DNA of 12,520 bases from Porogramme epimiltina (Eukaryota; Basidiomycota; Agaricomycetes; Polyporales; Polyporaceae): contig FTLJ01000322.1 of the NCBI GenBank assembly GCA_900155495.1, positions 1 through 12,520 on the forward strand, given 5' to 3'. The position numbers and the translations under genes are program-made. The notes below the pieces were generated by a model. The model searched no databases, was not told the origin of the DNA, and was given only the letters and a program-made list of their open reading frames with translations. Shown one piece after another: positions 7,901 through 12,520 of the stretch (positions are counted from its first letter, which is position 1; the number at the start of each line of letters is the position of its first letter).

Positions 7901-10370
7901 TCGAAGTCTTAAGCTTGATGGGGGATATCGACGGTGCTATCGACGCTTTGGAAAATGCACAGAACGCTCTTCAGGTATGTGACGTCATAGAGACGTTCAG
8001 GATGAACACTCATTAGCTTTTCAGAATTCGGGTGCCCCTCAGACGGACGTCATAGCGATGCTCAACGACTGCAAGCGTGTGGTGCATCTCTGTTATCCCG
8101 CCATCTCATCTTCCGCAGGCCATGTCTACATATCCGCTCTTTCAACTTCCCCTTTCACCTCCGTCCTCCGCTCCACATACTCTGCAGCTCTTGCAGGCAC
8201 ACCTCGTATCCACATCGGTCAACAGTCACGATGGAACGCGAACACTCTCACAATGGAGGGCCACACGGCCGGCGCCGGCTCCGTCGCATACTCCCCAGAT
8301 GGCGAGCGCATCGTCTCTGGCTCCAAGGACTGCACCATCCGACTATGGAACCGTCGGACGGGGGCACAGCTCCATGTACTGAACGAGGAGAGCGAGGTCT
8401 GTAGTGTGGCGTTTTCTCCTGATGGGAAGGAGATACTGTGCGGGACGGAGGAAGGGGCGGTATCGCTGTGGGACGCTCGGACAGGCGAACGAATCGCGTC
8501 TCGGAAGGCCCACTCCAAGCCCGTTCGTACGGTTGCCTACTCTCCTCGTGGCGATTACGCTGCCTCTGGCGCTGAAGACGAGACTGTCACGCTATGGCGT
8601 GTCTCTTCGGCGGGGATGGAGTCTCCCTGTGTCCTAGAGGCCTACTCCGATTTCGTGCAGTCTCTCGCCTTCTCTCACAGTGGGTTGCTCTTGGTATCCG
8701 GAAGCAGCGACGCGACTTGTAAAATTTGGACGATTTCCGACCTCTCGAGTCACCACGTGCTCGACCACGACTCCAGGGTCCTCAGGGTTGCCATAGCCAT
8801 CGACGACAAGACAATCACATGTGGATGCGAGGACGAGCTCGTTCTGTGGTCCATCGACGATCCATCCCATCCCCGTCGCCTCAAGACACTGCCCGTGAAG
8901 GGCGACGTTTGGGGGCTCGACTTCTCTCCTGACGGCCTCACCCTCGCCGTCGGGTGCGCTCTCGGTGAGGGATCGTGGATCAGGCTGTGGGACGTTGGGA
9001 CGGGGGAGTGGGTCGGGGAGCGCGAGGAGATTCGAGGAGAAGGCATCAATGGATTGCTGTTTTCCCCCGACGGGTCCCAACTCGTCTCCGCCCACGACCG
9101 GGGAACGGTGCGGTCGTGGGACGTGGGGGTGATGCGGACGAGTGCGGACTCAGGCTCCGAGGACAGTGGAGCGGGCGATGGGCGGTCTTCGTCGAGGGTA
9201 TTGGCTGTTGCGTTTTCACCTCGGGACGGGGATCGGGTTGGTGTGGTGGTGGAAGACGGGACGGTGGAGCTCTGGGACGTCCCCTCGAGGAAAATAGTCG
9301 GCAAGATGGTCCACCCGCACCCCGGCACCCTCAATCCCCGCTTCGTGGCTCTGACATGGTCCCCGGATGGGACGCGGCTTGCGCTGTCTGGGCATACAGA
9401 CCACTCCATCGTTGCATACGACAGGGGGAAGGCCTCATCCACCTCCATCCTCCGCGGCCATTCCAAAGACTTACTCCCCACCGCGTTCACACAGGGCTCA
9501 CAAAGCATTGTATCCGGTTCGTTAGACGGCAGTATCCGGCTCTGGGACGCCGTGGCAGGGTCCGAGAAGGTGCTCTTTGAGGGACAAGGCGCTATCTGGG
9601 CTATCGCAATCTCGCCATGTGGAAGACACCTTCTCTTCTCTACGATGACTCGATCTCTCTCTTTCCATTCTCCCGACTTCTACTCCCAGAAAGTAAGATC
9701 ATGGAATACGCTGACTACAAAAAATCAGATGGGTTTTCCAACCATGCACCTATATGACCTCACATCAAACACCATGACTATGGAAGCGAACCACCACCAC
9801 GCCGTCGTCGCTCTCTCGTTCTCGTCCGATGGGTCACGCGTCGTCGGATCAAGCGAGCGCGGCCAGGTCTCCCTCTGGGACTTCTCCCCTTCCTGCCACT
9901 CAGACCCGGACACTGCACGGGAAGACGCCGACGGGTCTCCTGAGCCGAGCAGGGGCGCTCTCCATCTGCTCGCGGAACTCCATCCAGAAACATCCGGCAT
10001 TCGAGTCGAGCGCATCCGGTTCTCCGCCGACGAGCACGCTGTTATCACCAATGCCTGCTTCGCACCGATCACCTCCCAGGCGCACTGGCCACTCGTAGCG
10101 CAGCACGGCGTTGTTCTACAATCAAGCTCTGGACCCACCGACTCTCATCTACACCCCGACTACTTCCTCTCCGATGGCTGGATTTGGCGCCGGGGTTGCG
10201 GGCAAGAACCTCGACGAGCATTCTGGCTCCCGCCAGTTTATCGATACCAGCCTGCGGAAGTTCGGTACCAACGCATTCCTGGAGGGTGGGATGCTAGGGA
10301 GAAATGGGTTGCGTTCGCTACGAATGAAGGGCGGCTTGTTGTTGTGGACATGCCTGGCGGCTCAGAGTAG
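4987..10370 (+). CDS. NACHT-WD40 NLR-like STAND protein (seven exons, 1664 residues)
   Basis: Proposed exons are 4987-5523, 5623-5759, 5825-5993, 6049-6084, 6141-6294, 6359-7974 and 8025-10370. They join in frame to 1665 codons including TAG at 10368-10370, and all six introns are GT-AG. Residues about 10-115 are Pro/Ser/Thr-rich and probably disordered. Residues about 135-345 are largely helical-looking (VLEAYEKYASNRESMDML); similar basidiomycete segments are often likened to the MLKL/HeLo four-helix bundle, which I infer rather than see. The NACHT ATPase follows: P-loop GQAGTGKST at 411-419, Walker B VIVIDALDE at 516-524, and FIITSRPE at 550-557. Next comes a helical region with SFPDFL and HVQYACRRW motifs common in this family. 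About twelve WD40 blades occupy 962-1502 (for example VAYSPDGERIVSG, IRLWN). The tail carries DGWIW and FWLPP. Such proteins are thought to sense ligands through WD40, oligomerise via NACHT and signal through the N-terminus, in self/non-self or stress responses. The ligand is unknown. The domain call is secure; exons 1-5 are less certain. Confidence 0.9.
6049..6084 (+). other. 36-nt microexon (exon 4 of the NACHT-WD40 gene)
   Basis: Between introns 5994-6048 and 6085-6140 lies a 36-nt segment that keeps the frame and encodes VSMSLLVYIAVD, a short hydrophobic stretch. The upstream acceptor is CCCTAG after a CTGAC branch site, and the downstream donor is GTGAGT. Skipping the microexon would also preserve the frame, so both isoforms are possible in principle. 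Adjacent exon 5 starts NMQTSVQGEFAQV and looks like a charged helix. Confidence 0.6.
9693..9728 (+). other. Candidate in-frame 36-nt intron within the last exon
   Basis: The segment begins GTAAGA, contains CTGAC at 9711-9715 and ends AATCAG, so it has every signal of a spliceosomal intron. It is also 36 nt long, without a stop codon, so either choice leaves an open frame. Unspliced it encodes VRSWNTLTTKNQ (residues 1440-1451) inside a loop between WD40 strands. Spliced, the protein would be 1652 residues. The length is very short for a basidiomycete intron, so I leave it in the coding model and mark it as undecided. Confidence 0.45.
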
Positions 10371-11312
10371 ATACTGCCTCGAACGTAATACGCCGTCATA
10401 GTTTATCTTTCTACCGGTTATCATTCCTTCTGAACTGCCAGCAGTGCCTGTTCCTCGCTCGACATTGTATGCGCACCGCTCCACTCACGCGTACATTCTC
10501 CCAGGTAACTTTGCCGTTGCTAAACATACTCTCGGACTCTACAATAAAGGTCCTGTTGGCTGAGGCGTAGCGTAGTGTCTGGCTGTGCCGCCGCATATAT
10601 CTGCAATCATAATCATCGACAATACCGTGCACCGCTCATAGCGGAGCACAAGGGACTAGACCGATGCTAAACAAAATTCATAGTAGACAGGATATACTAC
10701 AGGGAGCGTTTCAGCGTCAGAAGGATGACCGAGGCATTCAATGGGCCCACATCCAACTGGGGCGAGAACGAGGAACGCTCATCATATAACGGGTAGGAGC
10801 TGGAAGCATCATGGAGTCGAGCATGCTTGTAGGGGTGATTCTGAAAGATCCGAGATAGAGTGCGTCACGCAGACTTTATGTCTTAATCAACCAGCACCAC
10901 TTACAAAAGCGATAGGTTTCTGAGCGACCTATACAGTACTTCGCTGTAAGGGGGTGAGAAACGAGTGGAGGATAGCTATGGGTTGGTTGATCTTGGTATG
11001 AGGCACAACCGTAACGTGAATTCTTCGCAGAGTACGGCAAATACGACCCTAGAGAGGGCATGAAGCCAGAAACGATGTGACGTGAGGCTGCCGTCGGGAT
11101 GAAGGGAGAAGGAAACAATATTGGCTGAAGGTGGACTGGAAGGGACAAATGCACTGAGGGGGGAGGAGCAGCGATAGGCAACCAGCTTCTGTATAGGGGC
11201 AGCCAGTCGGACGTGAACCTATGGAGCGACGGAGAGCGAATGCTGACTAGCGGACGCACGCCTGTGTGGAGCGAGACACGACCACGCGTGCGGGAGATCG
11301 CGACCCGAGAAG
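10371..11312. other. 3' flank and intergenic stretch without a recognisable gene
   Basis: The first 200 bp should hold the 3' untranslated region of the NACHT-WD40 gene. From about 11040 to 11300 the plus strand is purine-rich. The complementary strand is open for 152 codons (11334-10876), but the Ser/Pro/His-rich translation matches nothing I know and is probably a by-product of the base bias. No tRNA or transposase motif was seen. Confidence 0.5.
10543..10548 (+). terminator. Candidate polyadenylation signal (AATAAA)
   Basis: A perfect AATAAA lies about 173 bp after the stop codon of the NACHT-WD40 gene, at a plausible 3' UTR distance. Fungal polyadenylation signals are degenerate and a hexamer can occur by chance, so this is only a candidate. 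Confidence 0.35.
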
Positions 11313-11353
11313 CTATACCGTTCAGATTGCACAATAAATCACATTAATCCCAC
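11313..11353 (+). repeat. 41-bp direct repeat, copy A
   Basis: The sequence CCGTTCAGATTGCACAATAA within this block recurs 372 bp downstream (copy B, 11685-11725). The two 41-base copies differ at three positions. Copy A runs directly into the first TTAATCCCAC motif of the CCCACGT array, as copy B does. The shared order suggests two copies of one element end, or a partial tandem duplication. Confidence 0.85.
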
Positions 11354-11444
11354 ACGCGATTTTGATAATCCCACGGGCCATCTACTATTATAATCACACA
11401 CTATTATAGTATATAATCGCAACGGCCTTGTATTAATCCCACGT
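11344..11444 (+). repeat. Degenerate left arm of the TTAATCCCACGT motif array
   Basis: TTAATCCCACAC lies at 11344-11355 and GATAATCCCACGG at 11364-11376. Weaker relatives (TATAATCACACA near 11389, ATATAATCGCAA near 11411) follow, and an exact TTAATCCCACGT is at 11433-11444. Spacing is about 20 bp at first and then blurred by A+T-rich sequence. This looks like an older, mutated version of the clean 19-bp array at 11716-11784. Confidence 0.65.
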
Positions 11445-11457
11445 CACACGGAGATAT

Positions 11458-11598
11458 GCCCCACGGATGCAAACGTGGGGCTAATGTTGAAATAGCCCCA
11501 CGTCATGGTGGACGTGGGGGGAAAGGGTGAATTAAACCCACGTTGTAGCAAACGTGGGGGGGAATATCGAATTAAACCCACGTTGCGGCCAACGTGGG
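11458..11598. repeat. Four tandem CCCACG hairpins at 38-40 bp spacing
   Basis: Four perfect inverted repeats follow each other. They are 11458-11481 (GCCCCACG / CGTGGGGC, 8-base loop), 11496-11519 (CCCCACGTC / GACGTGGGG, 6-base loop), 11537-11558 (CCCACGTT / AACGTGGG, 6-base loop) and 11577-11598 (CCCACGTTG / CAACGTGGG, 4-base loop). Their centres are 38, 40 and 40 bp apart. Loops and spacers differ while the stems stay complementary. The units resemble the direct TTAATCCCACGT motif next to an inverted partner. Confidence 0.9.
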
Positions 11599-11684
11599 GG
11601 AGTAGTAGACGGTGTGCAATAAGAGAAGAGTCCGATCCACCCGAGGGTGTACTAGGTAAGAAATAACCTACAGAGAGTAGCATC

Positions 11685-11725
11685 CTATGCCGTTCAGATT
11701 GCACAATAAATCGTATTAATCCCAC
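11685..11725 (+). repeat. 41-bp direct repeat, copy B
   Basis: This is the second copy of the block at 11313-11353, with 38 of 41 bases identical. It leads into the clean 19-bp tandem array starting at 11716, overlapping its first motif. Upstream of the two copies no similarity remains, so the shared unit begins sharply at about this point. Confidence 0.85.
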
Positions 11726-11784
11726 GTACACGTTTTAATCCCACGTTAGCATTTTAATCCCACGTTTGCAGTTTAATCCCACGA
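11716..11784 (+). repeat. 19-bp tandem array of TTAATCCCACGT (four units)
   Basis: TTAATCCCACGT begins at 11716, 11735 and 11754, and TTAATCCCACGA at 11773, giving an exact 19-bp period. Within each unit the 12-base core is conserved and the remaining 7 bases vary. Conserved cores with variable spacers fit an array of protein-binding sites better than a young microsatellite. Subterminal transposase sites of DNA transposons are one known type of such an array. Confidence 0.9.
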
Positions 11785-11789
11785 GTGAT

Positions 11790-12033
11790 GTAATCCGGCT
11801 GTAAGCCGAGCGCTCTAGAGCAATCAGGCGCCGATTCAATCAAGCGCTTAACTTCGGAGGTCTCCGAGGTTGCGTAAATAGACTGTGTCATAGTCACGTG
11901 AGTTATCCACCGGCTTTCTCCGGGTCCTGTTTACGACCGAGACCGAGGCTACTCTACTTCACCGCTTCAATACGCATCACAATCTATCTTCACCTTACCT
12001 ATGAGATGCTTATGGTTACCTAGGGTGCCGCAC
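11790..12033. other. Spacer without a recognisable feature
   Basis: This runs between the 19-bp array and the 44-bp repeat. It contains a small palindrome near 11855-11866 (CGGAGGTCTCCG) and a CACGTGA at about 11895. No gene or RNA gene was recognised. Confidence 0.45.
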
Positions 12034-12077
12034 ACACGCTTCCTAATAGCGTGGGTAAGACCTGGTGGAAGGCCCTA
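12034..12077 (+). repeat. 44-bp direct repeat, copy 1
   Basis: A 44-base block starting ACACGCTTCCTAATAGCGTG is identical to 12477-12520, where the window ends. Its first part is a small hairpin (CACGCT / AGCGTG, 7-base loop). Exact identity over the whole visible overlap, 443 bp apart, indicates a recent duplication or two insertions of the same repeat family. The true repeat probably extends past the window edge. Confidence 0.9.
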
Positions 12078-12236
12078 AGGGGGAATCGAACTCGGGACTC
12101 GGGTTGGGTCCGAGTTCGCCGGGTGGGAAAAGCGGAGCGCCAGCCGGAGGCGCGCCCACGTGATTAGGCACGACGCGTCTCAGAGACGCGACCTCCGGTA
12201 GGACCGCTTGAGCGCGAGGTAGAATAGAATAGTAAT
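12078..12236 (-). mobile_element. Possible tRNA-derived SINE-like element with pol III-type boxes (weak)
   Basis: On the minus strand, GCGCTCAAGCGGTCC (12215-12201) resembles a tRNA A box, and GAGTTCGATTCC (12093-12082) is close to the B-box consensus GGTTCGANTCC. Both face the same way, and the identical 44-bp block lies just downstream in that orientation, as a shared SINE 3' part would. The roughly 107-bp gap between boxes is longer than usual, no tRNA cloverleaf can be folded by eye, and no terminal tail is evident. The region also holds an inverted repeat CGAACTCGG / CCGAGTTCG (12087-12095 and 12110-12118). Confidence 0.3.
12174..12190. repeat. 17-bp palindrome
   Basis: CGCGTCTC at 12174-12181 and GAGACGCG at 12183-12190 form a perfect inverted repeat around a single central A. 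It lies inside the possible SINE-like segment, where it could be a stem of a folded transcript. Confidence 0.75.
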
Positions 12237-12260
12237 AACTTAATACCATTTTTTTCTACC

Positions 12261-12331
12261 AAAGCGCTGGGTGTGGTGGGTGGGAATCGACACTAAACGA
12301 CTCCCAAAAAGCGCGGGATGTGGTGGGTGGG
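12261..12331 (+). repeat. 24-bp imperfect direct repeat ending in GTGGTGGGTGGG
   Basis: The 24-base blocks at 12261-12284 and 12308-12331 both start AAAGCGC and end TGTGGTGGGTGGG, with two mismatches and a 47-bp offset. The G-rich part (GGTGGGTGGG) has runs of three G but too few for a standard four-tract quadruplex. Confidence 0.75.
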
Positions 12332-12341
12332 TGCGCTTTTT
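12306..12341. repeat. Inverted repeat AAAAAGCGC / GCGCTTTTT
   Basis: Nine perfect pairs, 12306-12314 with 12333-12341, enclose the second copy of the G-rich 24-bp repeat. Confidence 0.75.
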
Positions 12342-12349
12342 GCCGGGGG

Positions 12350-12425
12350 GCGTGGATGCGGTGTGGGAGAAGGTGATAAGATTATCTGCGCAGGCGCGCA
12401 CATCTCCCACATCCGGCATCCACGC
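12350..12425. repeat. Long imperfect hairpin
   Basis: GCGTGGATGC at 12350-12359 pairs perfectly with GCATCCACGC at 12416-12425. After a small asymmetric bulge, GTGGGAGA (12363-12370) pairs with TCTCCCAC (12403-12410). The loop is about 32 bases. It lies between the two copies of the 44-bp repeat. No function can be assigned. Confidence 0.8.
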
Positions 12426-12476
12426 TTAGTAAGCACACGTTCGTCCATGTGCTCGTGCCTCGCACGATTCCGAACA

Positions 12477-12520
12477 ACACGCTTCCTAATAGCGTGGGTA
12501 AGACCTGGTGGAAGGCCCTA
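12477..12520 (+). repeat. 44-bp direct repeat, copy 2 (cut by the window edge)
   Basis: This is identical to 12034-12077 over all 44 bases up to the last base of the window. If it is a second copy of the same element, the B-box-like sequence that follows copy 1 should appear just outside the window. Confidence 0.9.

Noticed and set aside
8058..10370. Separate WD40-only gene starting at the ATG at 8058
   Set aside because: A good 50-nt GT-AG intron (7975-8024) joins the preceding NACHT exon in frame. The junction region reads like the usual linker of NACHT-WD40 proteins.
10876..11334. 152-codon open frame on the minus strand
   Set aside because: The translation is Ser/Pro/His-rich, matches no family I know, and coincides with a purine-rich plus strand. 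A bias artefact is more likely than a gene.
11344..11784. CRISPR-like regular spacing of repeats
   Set aside because: The genes are eukaryotic with introns, repeat units are about 12 bases, and the spacers are far too short. The regular spacing comes from a short motif array, not a CRISPR.
12082..12215. A true tRNA gene on the minus strand
   Set aside because: The boxes are too far apart and no acceptor, D and anticodon arms can be folded by eye. At most this is a tRNA-derived repeat.
12350..12430. Helitron 3' hairpin
   Set aside because: Helitron ends have a short hairpin about 10 nt before CTRR. This hairpin is larger, has no proper CTRR terminus at that distance, and no matching TC start was found.

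Overview
The window looks like nuclear DNA of a mushroom-forming basidiomycete (Agaricomycetes). It holds a multi-exon gene with 50-99 nt GT-AG introns, several with CTGAC/CTAAC-type branch sites. That gene has the NACHT-WD40 architecture typical of the expanded basidiomycete NLR-like (STAND) families. Two decayed metabolic genes also keep short spliceosomal introns. There are no bacterial-type operons or ribosome binding sites. This assignment is an inference from gene structure and protein motifs, not from a database match.

Layout from left to right: (1) 1-1173, minus strand, a decayed omega/xi-class glutathione transferase gene (ECM4 / glutathionyl-hydroquinone reductase type) that runs off the left edge. 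(2) 1283-1678, a 396-bp non-autonomous DNA transposon (MITE-like) with 23-bp terminal inverted repeats and TA flanks, sitting about 110 bp upstream of the dead gene's start. (3) 1679-2838, no recognisable gene. (4) 2839-3866, plus strand, a decayed AsaB/CmcJ-like (GA4-desaturase-like) Fe(II)/2-oxoglutarate oxygenase gene, frameshifted in several places but with its HxD and distal His motifs still readable. (5) 3867-4986, no recognisable gene, ending in the presumed promoter of the next gene. (6) 4987-10370, plus strand, the only intact gene: a seven-exon model encoding a 1664-residue NACHT-WD40 protein. (7) 10371-11312, no recognisable gene. (8) 11313-12520, a repeat-rich stretch: a 41-bp direct repeat, four hairpins at 38-40 bp spacing, an exact 19-bp tandem array, several other inverted repeats, and a 44-bp sequence that reappears at the right edge of the window.

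The genes do not form an obvious pathway. The picture is one intact innate-recognition-type receptor between two dead enzymes of small-molecule metabolism and detoxification, with mobile or repetitive DNA on both sides, as in a fast-changing accessory region. The most unusual feature is the palindromic CCCACGT array at 11344-11784, which no coding feature explains. All splice sites were placed by eye from consensus and reading-frame continuity.
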